DNA from: Candidatus Pelearchaeum sp.
Lineage (GTDB): Archaea; Thermoproteota; Nitrososphaeria_A; Caldarchaeales; Caldarchaeaceae
Assembly: GCA_015520425.1 (NCBI GenBank)
Contig: WAQC01000090.1
Coordinates: 1 to 29,160 of the forward strand
Direction: 5' to 3'
Length of the DNA: 29,160 bases
Shown here: piece by piece, positions 22,821 through 29,145 of the stretch
How the letters are laid out: every line of letters starts with the position of its first letter
Numbering within the stretch: position 1 is the first letter of the stretch
Position numbers and translations under genes: made by a program
Notes under the pieces: generated by a model
The model's database searches: none
Seen by the model: only the letters and a program-made list of their open reading frames with translations
Told to the model about the DNA's origin: nothing

Positions 22821-23042
22821 ATGTCCTTGATAAGGCCTGGGAAGTGGTCGGAGGAGCATAAGCTTGAAGTCCTCCGCTCCAGCATAGGTAATGCTATGAT
22901 AAACCTCAAGCTATTGGTTGACTCTCCCCTTGCTGTTGAGATGCAGTTATTGACCGATGATGAGAGGAAGCGCCTGATGGATGCTGTTGAAGTTGTGCGG
23001 AACGTGATGAAGCGCGCTAAGGAGAAAGGGCTTATCAAGTAG
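22821..23042 (+). CDS. Small helical protein between two thiolase-like genes
   Basis: No family recognised. Seen: 73 residues, mostly charged helix, with KWSEEHKLEVLRSSIGNAMI, NLKLLVDSPLAVEMQLLTDD and VEVVRNVMKRAKEKGLIK. There is no Cys, so it is not the DUF35 zinc-ribbon/OB-fold partner that usually accompanies archaeal thiolases. ATG 22821 is close behind GAGGAG, and a TATA-like TCTTAAAGG (about 22790) is at leaderless distance. UUG 22827 is an alternative. Its position suggests a third subunit or regulator of the thiolase-like pair, by inference only. Confidence 0.7.
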   Translation: MSLIRPGKWSEEHKLEVLRSSIGNAMINLKLLVDSPLAVEMQLLTDDERKRLMDAVEVVRNVMKRAKEKGLIK

Positions 23043-23069
23043 TTTTTAGAAGGTATTGAGGGGCTGTTC

Positions 23070-24236
23070 ATGGCTGCGAAGCGTAGGGTTGCTGTTATAG
23101 GAGCTGGCATAACACTCTTCAGGCGCAGGCTTCTAGAAGAGGGGCGCGAGCTCTCATACGAGGCGGCGAAGATGGCGCTGGACTCCGCTGGAATAACCCT
23201 AAAGGACGTTGATACGGTAGTTACAGGAACGGCGCCCGATGCTTTTGATGGGATTCACATGAAGAGCGAATACCTGCTGGAGGGCGCTGGAGCCATCAAG
23301 AAGCCTCACGTAAGGGTATTCATAGGCGGCGCTACTGGAGTATTCACACCAATAGCTGGATGGTGGCACGTGGCTTCTGGACTATCAGACATATGCCTAT
23401 GCGTTGCTGAGGAGAAGATGTCGCCACACCAGCCGCACCCCCAGAAAGCGTTCTGGACGATATTCCACCACTCGCTGGAGAGGCCGCTGGGGGTAAACCT
23501 GCTCTGGATATTCGCGCTGGAGATGAATCGCTACATGCATTCCTATGGTATTAGGAAGGAGCAGATAGCGCGGGTGGCTGTGAAGAATAAGAGGAACGCC
23601 CTAGACCATCCATGCGCCCAGCTTGCTGGAAACATAACGGTTGATGACGTGCTGAATTCCGAGGTGATAGCCTGGCCTGTTAATAGGCTTGATGTAAGCC
23701 CTCCCAGCGATGGCGCCGCTGCGGTTATCCTAGCATCTGAGCGGGTAGCTAAGAAGCTGACCGACAACCCTGTATGGATAGCTGGCGTAGGCTGGAACTT
23801 AGACACCGCTTACTGGACCAACCGCGACCTCAAGTATCCGCTCTACCTTGAGAAGGCGGCCAAGCAGGCGTATAAGATGGCTGGAATAGAGAACCCGCGT
23901 AAGCAGGTGCACGTGGCCGAGGTTTACGACCCGTTTACCTATAAGGAGCTGCATCATATGGAGGGGCTTCAGCTATGCGGCCGCGGTGAGGCTCCCAAGC
24001 TGTTGGAGGACGGCGTTACCGAGCGTGATGGAGACCTGCCTGTGAATCCCTCAGGCGGTCTTCTGGGTGTTGGAAACCCGATAGCTGCGGCTGGCATGAT
24101 GAAGGTCTGCGAGATATTCTGGCAGCTAAGAGGCGAAGCAGGTAGGCGTCAGGTGAGGCGGGACGTGGAGGTTGGGCTGTGCCAAGCATGGGGAGACCTA
24201 ATGCAAGCATCTTCAGTCTTGGTAATGAAGCGTTAA
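23070..24236 (+). CDS. Thiolase-fold protein without the nucleophilic cysteine, second of a pair
   Basis: Thiolase superfamily, 388 residues. Seen: RRVAVIGAGITLFRRRL, VFIGGATGVFTPIAGWWHVA where the Cys loop should lie (no Cys), RVAVKNKRNALDHPCAQLAG, PPSDGAAAVILASE, HVAEVYDPFTYKELHHMEGL, and VNPSGGLLGVGNPIAAAGMM in which the usual GHP is GNP, a change seen in some archaeal SCP-x-like proteins. Its paralogue lies two genes upstream. As with that gene, a Claisen thiolase mechanism looks unlikely; Ltp2-like aldolase chemistry or an uncharacterised CoA-ester reaction are options. ATG 23070 is preceded by GAGGGG. Confidence 0.85.
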   Translation: MAAKRRVAVIGAGITLFRRRLLEEGRELSYEAAKMALDSAGITLKDVDTVVTGTAPDAFDGIHMKSEYLLEGAGAIKKPHVRVFIGGATGVFTPIAGWWHVASGLSDICLCVAEEKMSPHQPHPQKAFWTIFHHSLERPLGVNLLWIFALEMNRYMHSYGIRKEQIARVAVKNKRNALDHPCAQLAGNITVDDVLNSEVIAWPVNRLDVSPPSDGAAAVILASERVAKKLTDNPVWIAGVGWNLDTAYWTNRDLKYPLYLEKAAKQAYKMAGIENPRKQVHVAEVYDPFTYKELHHMEGLQLCGRGEAPKLLEDGVTERDGDLPVNPSGGLLGVGNPIAAAGMMKVCEIFWQLRGEAGRRQVRRDVEVGLCQAWGDLMQASSVLVMKR

Positions 24237-24291
24237 TTATTCAGGTGTATGCTTAATAAGTAGGCGGAAAGAATGTTAAGCGGTGTATGTA

Positions 24292-24624
24292 ATGTCTGTA
24301 ACATCTACTAAGCAGGCCTCCAAAACCCGTTCTGAACGCGCCAAGAACATACTACGATACCGCGTTACTGTTCTTGAGGAGCCTCCAAGGACGTTGGGAG
24401 GATTTGAGCAGATTGGTATGGAGGTTAAGCTTGGGAAGGGTAGGTTAGCCGAGTTCCCACCTGACGCTAGGGTTCTTGAGGTTGAGACGACACAGGAGCC
24501 GCTGCCCATGGATGTTGAGGTCAACGCGAAATACGCCAAGCAGGAGGGTAAGGCCATGATTGTTAGGCGCAGGTCGCTCCAGTTCAAGATAGAGAAGATA
24601 GAAAGCATGAGGCGGCCTATTTAG
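24292..24624 (+). CDS. Conserved-looking small protein of unknown function
   Basis: No family recognised. Seen: 110 residues, soluble, mixed alpha/beta look, with basic N-terminus (KQASKTRSERAKNILRYRV), a central GGFEQIGMEVKLGKGRLAEF, VLEVETTQEPLPMDVEVNAK, and a basic end RRRSLQFKIEKIES. GTG 24283 is in frame, but GGTG at 24282 suits ATG 24292. Convergent with aIF2 alpha, overlapping its stop by 4 bases. It follows the thiolase-like gene by 55 bases with no clear promoter. Function cannot be inferred. Confidence 0.65.
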   Translation: MSVTSTKQASKTRSERAKNILRYRVTVLEEPPRTLGGFEQIGMEVKLGKGRLAEFPPDARVLEVETTQEPLPMDVEVNAKYAKQEGKAMIVRRRSLQFKIEKIESMRRPI

Positions 24625-25409
24625 CCGCGCTTAAACTCAACGCTCCCCCCAAATCCCTTCATCAACTCTTCAGCCTTTCTCAAAACTTCTTCCAGCAACT
24701 CTTCAGCTCTCTCCTGGTCTGCCGCCTTTATGCGCAGCAGATAGTGCGGGGAGCCTTTCACAGTTATGCTTATTTCCTCCTTCTTACCTGCCAGCCCCTC
24801 AACCTCGCGGGCTGTTGTTCTTATTGCCTCAGCACCATTCCTCCCGTTACATGTCATAACTAGGTCTCCTTGTATGATTGCTATCTTATGCTTTATCTCC
24901 TGCCTAACGAGCCCCTCAAGCTCCTGCGTTATCTTCTCTGGAAGGTTGGGGAGGAAACTACTCGTGGGCTCGCCTTCCGAAATCTTCTCAAACACATCAT
25001 ATATCTTATCCACCTCATCGCCGAGTGGCTTCTTAATCAGCTCGGCAACCTCTTCATCACTAATCCCAGCACGCTCCCTCAACGTTGAGAGTATCTTAGC
25101 AACTTTCTGCTTCCTCTTCCAAGCAAGTATCTTATCAGTCCGCTCCCTCTGCGAAACCCTCCTAAGAGATACATCAACCTGTAAAGCCTTTGGGTTTATC
25201 CTGATTACCTTAAAGACGTTCCTCTGCCCCTCTCTAAGATAGTCGCGTATATTCCTAACCCATTTGAGCGATATCTCTGATATATGTACGAACGCCTCCA
25301 CTCCAGGGTAGTCTTCTAGGACTAGATAAGCGCCGAAGCGGTCTATGCGCATTACCTTGCCTACCACTAGCTCCCCTATCTCAGGGAGGCGCGTAGCCTG
25401 TTCAGTCAT
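24621..25409 (-). CDS. eif2a: Translation initiation factor 2 subunit alpha (aIF2 alpha)
   Basis: Subunit of the aIF2 complex. Seen: an N-terminal S1 domain (GELVVGKVMRIDRFGAYLVL, then EAFVHISEISLKWVRNIRDY and VDVSLRRVSQRER), a helical middle domain, and a C-terminal alpha/beta domain (ISITVKGSPHYLLRIKAAD). Length 262 is standard. ATG 25409 overlaps the eS27 stop by 8 bases (ATGACTGA), so translation is probably coupled. eL42-eS27-aIF2 alpha is a conserved archaeal operon. Confidence 0.96.
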   Translation of the reverse strand: MTEQATRLPEIGELVVGKVMRIDRFGAYLVLEDYPGVEAFVHISEISLKWVRNIRDYLREGQRNVFKVIRINPKALQVDVSLRRVSQRERTDKILAWKRKQKVAKILSTLRERAGISDEEVAELIKKPLGDEVDKIYDVFEKISEGEPTSSFLPNLPEKITQELEGLVRQEIKHKIAIIQGDLVMTCNGRNGAEAIRTTAREVEGLAGKKEEISITVKGSPHYLLRIKAADQERAEELLEEVLRKAEELMKGFGGSVEFKRG

Positions 25410-25605
25410 AAGCTTCTACAACCTTTCCCGTTATTATCGCCTTTCCGCCAGATGGCTGTGCCAGCACGGCGCCGCAGACATTACATTTTACCTGTATCTT
25501 GGCGGAGTCAAAGACAATCTGCCTGTTATTACACTCGTTGCATATCACGACTAGGAACTTGCTGGTGGGCTTCGGTATTAGCTTGCTCCACTCGGTTTCA
25601 GACGT
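25402..25605 (-). CDS. rps27e: Ribosomal protein eS27 with apparent ACG start
   Basis: Small-subunit ribosomal protein with a C4 zinc finger. Seen on the minus strand: SKLIPKPTSKFLVVICNECN (7-26), then IQVKCNVCGAVLAQPSGGKA (37-56) and ITGKVVEAYD at the C-terminus. The four Cys (CxxC, CxxC) and G-G-K-A-x-I are diagnostic. Between the in-frame stop at the end of eL42 and the first conserved residue there is no ATG, GTG or TTG. ACG at 25605-25603 lies 6 bases after GAGGTGA, a near-ideal Shine-Dalgarno, and gives a 67-residue protein, the usual size. Overlaps aIF2 alpha by 8 bases. Confidence 0.88.
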   Translation of the reverse strand, partial: TSETEWSKLIPKPTSKFLVVICNECNNRQIVFDSAKIQVKCNVCGAVLAQPSGGKAIITGKVVEAYD

Positions 25606-25619
25606 GGCTCATCACCTCA
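25606..25619 (-). promoter_or_regulatory. Ribosome binding site deciding the eS27 start
   Basis: The minus-strand sequence GAGGTGATGAGCC ends immediately before ACG 25605. GAGGTGA matches the archaeal anti-Shine-Dalgarno and overlaps the last codons and stop of eL42. An out-of-frame ATG in the same stretch opens only a four-codon frame (Met-Ser-His-Val-stop). Confidence 0.7.
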
Positions 25620-25890
25620 CTATCTCCAGCTTCTTCAGCCTTATCCCCTCGCGGTTAACCACGCGGCCGCATTTCGTACATTTGAGCAGGAGCGTCTTCT
25701 TGTCAGTTGTCTTGGCCTTCTTCCTCTGTATCGGATATTTCTGGCCTCCGTAGCCATGCAGTTCCCTCTCGTGGCGTCTAGCGCCTATTGCCAGAGCCCT
25801 CTCCTTACCCTTCTTATACAGCGACACGCTATGCTCAGTGTGAGCATTACACTTCGGGCAGTAAGTGTTTATTCGTGATGGAATCTTCAT
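25612..25890 (-). CDS. rpl44e: Ribosomal protein eL42 (L44e)
   Basis: Large-subunit ribosomal protein near the E site. Seen: KIPSRINTYCPKCNAHTEHS with the first CxxC, RRHERELHGYGGQKYPIQRK with the GYGGQ loop, and LLLKCTKCGRVVNREGIRLK with the second CxxC. Length of 92 is normal. First gene of the operon with eS27 and aIF2 alpha. ATG 25890 follows a GGGAGGGGCAGG run. Confidence 0.97.
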   Translation of the reverse strand: MKIPSRINTYCPKCNAHTEHSVSLYKKGKERALAIGARRHERELHGYGGQKYPIQRKKAKTTDKKTLLLKCTKCGRVVNREGIRLKKLEIVR

Positions 25891-25924
25891 CCTGCCCCTC
25901 CCTACTAGCCGCCTCCCCCAAGGG

Positions 25925-25936
25925 CTTAATATAATC
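25925..25936 (-). promoter_or_regulatory. TATA box of the eL42-eS27-aIF2 alpha operon
   Basis: Minus-strand GGATTATATTAAG lies about 40 bases before the eL42 ATG and just after the stop of the homocitrate synthase gene. Transcription would start near 25905, leaving a leader of about 15 bases with GGGAGGGG. Confidence 0.6.
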
Positions 25937-25945
25937 CTTTTCAGG

Positions 25946-27346
25946 CTAGTCGGTTACCAAGACCTTCATATCCTCTATAACCTCAGCGAAACGCTGTCTT
26001 ATCCTGTTTACGACGTTGTCATGCCTATACGACATCTGGGCTGTTATTACCATGTCAGCATCACCGTAGACCTCGTCAACGCTCTCTATATCGTCCCAGC
26101 CCATAAGCTCGCGCACTATCTCTCGCGCGGGAGCGCGGGGGTCTAGCTTCACCAAGATATACACCCTCTCACTGCCGAAGAACCTCTCCAGCTGGCCTAT
26201 GCTCACCTCAACCCCCGCCTCGTGCTTTATAATCTCCCTAAGCTCCTCCAGGCTTGGTCTGGAGCCAGCCTGCCTCGCAGCTACCGCCAGAGCCTCGGTA
26301 AGCCTCCTGACACGCTGCTCATCAACCGTGTTCTCACCCAATATGGCCGCGACCAGCTTATGGCTCACGTAGGGGCTCATCTCGTAGAGCAGCGCCCCAA
26401 AATCGTGCTGCAGCTTCTTCGCGGGCATGTAGCCCTCTGGCCTTTTTATAGTCATAGACTGGTGCACACCAGCGCGGATTCTCCTAGCCTCGTCCGAGAG
26501 CGGGTGTCTCCAAGATAGCTTAATACCCGTTGCGCGTGTGAAGAAGCGGTAGAGCTGGCCGAGCTTGTCTCTGTCTATCCCAGTTTCTATTCCATGAACA
26601 TCCTCCAGCGTTGCGGCTACCTCGTATAGGTCTGCTATCCCATTCCTATCCCCTATCCCCATAACTGTTACGTGAAGCTCGTCAGCTCCTACCAGCGCTG
26701 CTTCAACCGTGTTGGCAGAGGCCATGCCATAGTCGTTGTGGAAGTGCGCCGCTATTGGGAGTTCTGAGACCTTCTTAACGCTCTTTATGAACTCTGCTGC
26801 TTTCCCTGGTGTTAGCAGCCCAGCCGTGTCTGGGACGCTCACTATCGTAGCCCCAGCACGTTTAAGCACGCCTATCGTCTCGCCTATGAGCTGGATTCCG
26901 CGCCAGCCTTCTTCAACAAAGAGGCGTGAGGCATCTTCAACCGTCGCCCTGACGTATTTAAACCCCAGCTCGCGCGCAGCCGCTATAGCGTCGGCAAGCC
27001 GTCTTACAGCCTCGTCCAAGCTGATACCATGCAGCTTAAACTCCCTATGCAACTGCGTTAGGGAGAGGTAGAGGGCGCAGCCCTCAACACCATAACGCGC
27101 CATGGCGCGTATGTCTTGGTCATGAGCCCTGCCATGGAGAACAGTTAAGACACCATAGTCCTGCAATACATCAACAACTGGCTTTACGTCTTCGTAGGTT
27201 GTTCTGGGCGGGTAATCTACCGTAAGCTCCACACGCCTAAGCCCAGCCTCTGCCAGCTTCTCGGCTATCCTAACCTTCACCTCCCTACTGAATACCTTGA
27301 AGAGCTCTCCCTCGCGGAGCGTTGAGTCCAGCAGCTCGCGGCGCAA
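25946..27346 (-). CDS. lysS: Homocitrate synthase (LysS type) with C-terminal RAM domain
   Basis: Condenses 2-oxoglutarate and acetyl-CoA, first step of lysine synthesis by the aminoadipate route. Seen: an HMGL-like TIM barrel beginning LLDSTLREGELFKVFS (5-20), VELTVDYPPRTTYEDV, IVSVPDTAGLLTPGKA, AHFHNDYGMASANTVEAALV and GIGDRNGIADLYEVA, then a helical linker region. The C-terminal segment RVYILVKLDPRAPAREIVRE to MSYRHDNVVNRIRQRF is an Lrp/AsnC-type RAM effector-binding domain, as found in Sulfolobus homocitrate synthase, where it likely mediates lysine feedback. 2-isopropylmalate or citramalate synthase is less likely. UUG 27346 with AGGTG in the leader. Confidence 0.85.
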   Translation of the reverse strand: MRRELLDSTLREGELFKVFSREVKVRIAEKLAEAGLRRVELTVDYPPRTTYEDVKPVVDVLQDYGVLTVLHGRAHDQDIRAMARYGVEGCALYLSLTQLHREFKLHGISLDEAVRRLADAIAAARELGFKYVRATVEDASRLFVEEGWRGIQLIGETIGVLKRAGATIVSVPDTAGLLTPGKAAEFIKSVKKVSELPIAAHFHNDYGMASANTVEAALVGADELHVTVMGIGDRNGIADLYEVAATLEDVHGIETGIDRDKLGQLYRFFTRATGIKLSWRHPLSDEARRIRAGVHQSMTIKRPEGYMPAKKLQHDFGALLYEMSPYVSHKLVAAILGENTVDEQRVRRLTEALAVAARQAGSRPSLEELREIIKHEAGVEVSIGQLERFFGSERVYILVKLDPRAPAREIVRELMGWDDIESVDEVYGDADMVITAQMSYRHDNVVNRIRQRFAEVIEDMKVLVTD

Positions 27347-27522
27347 GTCCTTCAGGACACCTAGCTGGTCTGGCTACTATATTCGTATAAAAACGTTGCC
27401 CTCCGCATAATTAACACGAAAACTCATACGGATATCGCCTCAATATAAACGATAGCCGTAGGATAATATACGAACAACATACATAACCCTCCCAATATAT
27501 AGCAACCCATGAAGATAATCGG
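27347..27522. promoter_or_regulatory. Divergent AT-rich intergenic region with TATA boxes and an inverted repeat
   Basis: This 176-base gap separates lysS (minus) from the methyltransferase (plus). A minus-strand TATA-like GTTTTTATACGAAT (about 27382-27396) fits lysS, and AATATATAGC (27494-27503) fits a leaderless start at ATG 27523. TTCGTATA (27382-27389) and TATACGAA (27467-27474) are inverted copies, about 85 bases apart. I see no gene in it. Confidence 0.5.
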
Positions 27523-28053
27523 ATGTGGCAGGAGACGCTGGCCAAGCTCTACCGAATGCTCCTAGTAAAGCCTGATAGCACAATACTAGACATAGGGACG
27601 GGATTCACAACCAACGTACAGCTCCTCCTAGAAAACACGCCAAGCAACGCAAGGATATGGAGCGTGGACCCAGAGCAGCAACCCATAGACTCAGCTACCA
27701 GCAGGTTTCGTGAGCAGATTATCTCTGGAAGGCTAAGCCTAAAGAGAGCACGCGCAGAAGAGCTTCCGTTTAAGGATGGGTTCTTTGACTACGTAACCAC
27801 TGCGATAACGTTTCATCATGTATTGGATAAGCGTCAGGCGTTGGGCGAGGTTGGCAGGGTTATGAAGCGTGAGGGGCTGGGGATACTGCTAGACTGGGAC
27901 GCTGGGGGAGCAGAATACTCTCCCCACCCACCACAACACCTAGAGAAGAGCATGAATGAGACGCTCGCCCTACTTAGGGAGATGTTTAAAATACGCATAG
28001 AGAAGCAATATTCAAAAATCTTCTATTACGTTGTGTTTGAAAAGAAAGGATAA
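27523..28053 (+). CDS. Class I SAM-dependent methyltransferase
   Basis: Small-molecule type Rossmann methyltransferase. Seen: motif I ILDIGTGFTT (21-30), the acidic end of strand 2 IWSVDPEQQ (45-53), AEELPFKDGFFDYVTTAITF (78-97), the UbiE-like block, and EVGRVMKREGLGILLDWD (109-126). Length of 176 is short but covers the whole core fold. The strand-2 sequence D-P-E suits SAM binding. Target unknown. ATG 27523 lies about 26 bases after a TATA box, so leaderless. A slightly earlier ATG at 27509 is out of frame. Confidence 0.85.
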   Translation: MWQETLAKLYRMLLVKPDSTILDIGTGFTTNVQLLLENTPSNARIWSVDPEQQPIDSATSRFREQIISGRLSLKRARAEELPFKDGFFDYVTTAITFHHVLDKRQALGEVGRVMKREGLGILLDWDAGGAEYSPHPPQHLEKSMNETLALLREMFKIRIEKQYSKIFYYVVFEKKG

Positions 28054-28064
28054 GGGTAGGATGC

Positions 28065-28547
28065 TTAGAGCTTTGAGAGGATCTTCTCCCACTCCTCCTC
28101 GTCGTCTACCTCGTCTTCAAGCAATTCCTCAAAGAGTTCATGGGTTACTACGTCGGTCTCTCTATACTTCTCAACCATCTTGCTGTAGAACTTTATGGCG
28201 CATTCCTCCGCTTTAAGAACGTCCTCTATAACCTTCTTTATATCAGTCGGGTCGTTGGGCGGCGGTATGTAGCCGCAGCCGCTAGCAGCTAGCAGGTCTT
28301 TAAAGTCCAACACAGGCCTTCCACCTAGCTGGATTATCCTGCGCGCAAGCTTCTCAGCATGCTTCAGCTCGTCTTCAGACTGCTTCAGCAGTATTGGTCT
28401 TAGGGTATCTGCGTCAATTCCGCGAATCCACTGGGCTGTTACCCAGTATTGGTAGTGTGCTAGCCACTCGTCGGCGTAAGCCTTCAGAAGGTCTGAGATT
28501 ACTTCCTCAACGTTTGCCTTTACAATCTGTCTTCCAGTCTTACCCAA
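28065..28547 (-). CDS. dpsL: DPSL-type ferritin (thioferritin, Dps-like)
   Basis: Oxidises and stores iron and protects against peroxide as a dodecameric cage. Seen: four-helix ferritin core with YADEWLAHYQYWV (E27), SEDELKHAEKL (E60-x-x-H63), AEECAIKFYSKM (E114/E115) and LEDEVDDEEEW (E146, D149) as candidate diiron ligands. It also has the conserved cysteine pair at C91 (SGCGYIPPP) and C116, 25 residues apart, as in Sulfolobus DPSL thioferritin. Length of 160 is typical. UUG 28547 preceded by GGTGG 6 bases upstream. Next to a DtxR-family regulator, and sharing a similar upstream palindrome, so iron or manganese control is likely. Confidence 0.9.
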   Translation of the reverse strand: MGKTGRQIVKANVEEVISDLLKAYADEWLAHYQYWVTAQWIRGIDADTLRPILLKQSEDELKHAEKLARRIIQLGGRPVLDFKDLLAASGCGYIPPPNDPTDIKKVIEDVLKAEECAIKFYSKMVEKYRETDVVTHELFEELLEDEVDDEEEWEKILSKL

Positions 28548-28571
28548 ACAAAACCACCAGCATAGTCGTTG

Positions 28572-28587
28572 TTATAGTTATTGATAA
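28572..28587. promoter_or_regulatory. Candidate DtxR-type operator upstream of dpsL
   Basis: TTATAGTTATTGATAA lies 25-40 bases upstream of UUG 28547, over the presumed TATA region. It matches 13 of 16 positions with the element upstream of the regulator gene (29130-29145, read on the minus strand). Both are imperfect palindromes with TTATA-like arms. Confidence 0.45.
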
Positions 28588-28603
28588 AGTTGGCCTGCCA
28601 TAT

Positions 28604-29095
28604 CTACATGGGTTTAACTACCCTAGCCAGCCGCTCACTTATCTTACTGCGGAGAATAGCTAATACTTCTGGGTTCTCTTCCAACGCTTCCAGAAGAGCT
28701 TGGAAGAACTCTGTGGAGTATTCTGTTAGGTTATGCTCTATGCGCTCTGCCTCCACCTCAGCGTCCATAGGCTCCATTCCGAGTATTGTTAAGAGCTTAG
28801 CTAGGGTGTCGTGTCGTTTCTTGAGTTTATAGACCTGCTCCTCACCCTGCTCTGTGAGTGTCAGCTCCCTGTAAGGCTCGTATGCGACGTAACCCTGCTG
28901 GACCAGCCTGTTCAAAACCTTACGCACAGTGCTGGGCGCAACGTTGAGCGTTCGCGAGATGTCTATCGGCCTAGCCTTCTTCTGCTGTCTGGCCAGCTCG
29001 TATATGGCTTCCAGATACTCTTCCGAGACCTTTTTGGCGCCTTTCTTCTTTTTATGCCCGCGCCGTAGGGCTTCTAGTCGGTTTTTCTGGTCCAA
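28604..29095 (-). CDS. DtxR/MntR-family metal-dependent transcriptional regulator
   Basis: Metal-responsive repressor. Seen: a Lys-rich N-terminal extension (RRGHKKKKGAKK, 11-22), VSEEYLEAIYELARQQ (23-38), the winged-helix RPIDISRTLNVAPSTVRKVL then NRLVQQGYVAYEPYRELTLT (about 42-82), and the dimerisation/metal-binding helices KKRHDTLAKLLTILGMEP and EVEAERIEHNLTEYS with the family E-A-x-x-[IL]-E-H. No SH3-like third domain, as in MntR and archaeal MDR-type members. UUG 29095; TATA-like AAATATAAAC about 35 bases upstream. The likely target is dpsL, 56 bases downstream on the same strand. Confidence 0.92.
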   Translation of the reverse strand: MDQKNRLEALRRGHKKKKGAKKVSEEYLEAIYELARQQKKARPIDISRTLNVAPSTVRKVLNRLVQQGYVAYEPYRELTLTEQGEEQVYKLKKRHDTLAKLLTILGMEPMDAEVEAERIEHNLTEYSTEFFQALLEALEENPEVLAILRSKISERLARVVKPM

Positions 29096-29129
29096 GGCTG
29101 GTCTGGCCTGCGTTTTTTGGGGATAATGT

Positions 29130-29145
29130 TTATATTTAACTATAA
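29130..29145 (-). promoter_or_regulatory. Candidate autoregulatory operator of the DtxR-family gene
   Basis: On the minus strand TTATAGTTAAATATAA forms TTATA-N6-TATAA, a perfect 5-base inverted repeat overlapping the TATA box, 35-50 bases before the UUG at 29095. A near copy lies upstream of dpsL. Pure TATA composition is the alternative explanation. Confidence 0.45.

Noticed and set aside
21650..24236. The thiolase-like pair as the mevalonate-pathway acetoacetyl-CoA thiolase with HMG-CoA synthase
   Set aside because: Both lack the nucleophilic Cys, and no HMG-CoA synthase or DUF35 protein lies next to them.
27347..27358. GTCCTTCAGGAC hairpin at the lysS start as a regulatory attenuator
   Set aside because: Five-base stem with a two-base loop is too small to fold as drawn; likely chance.
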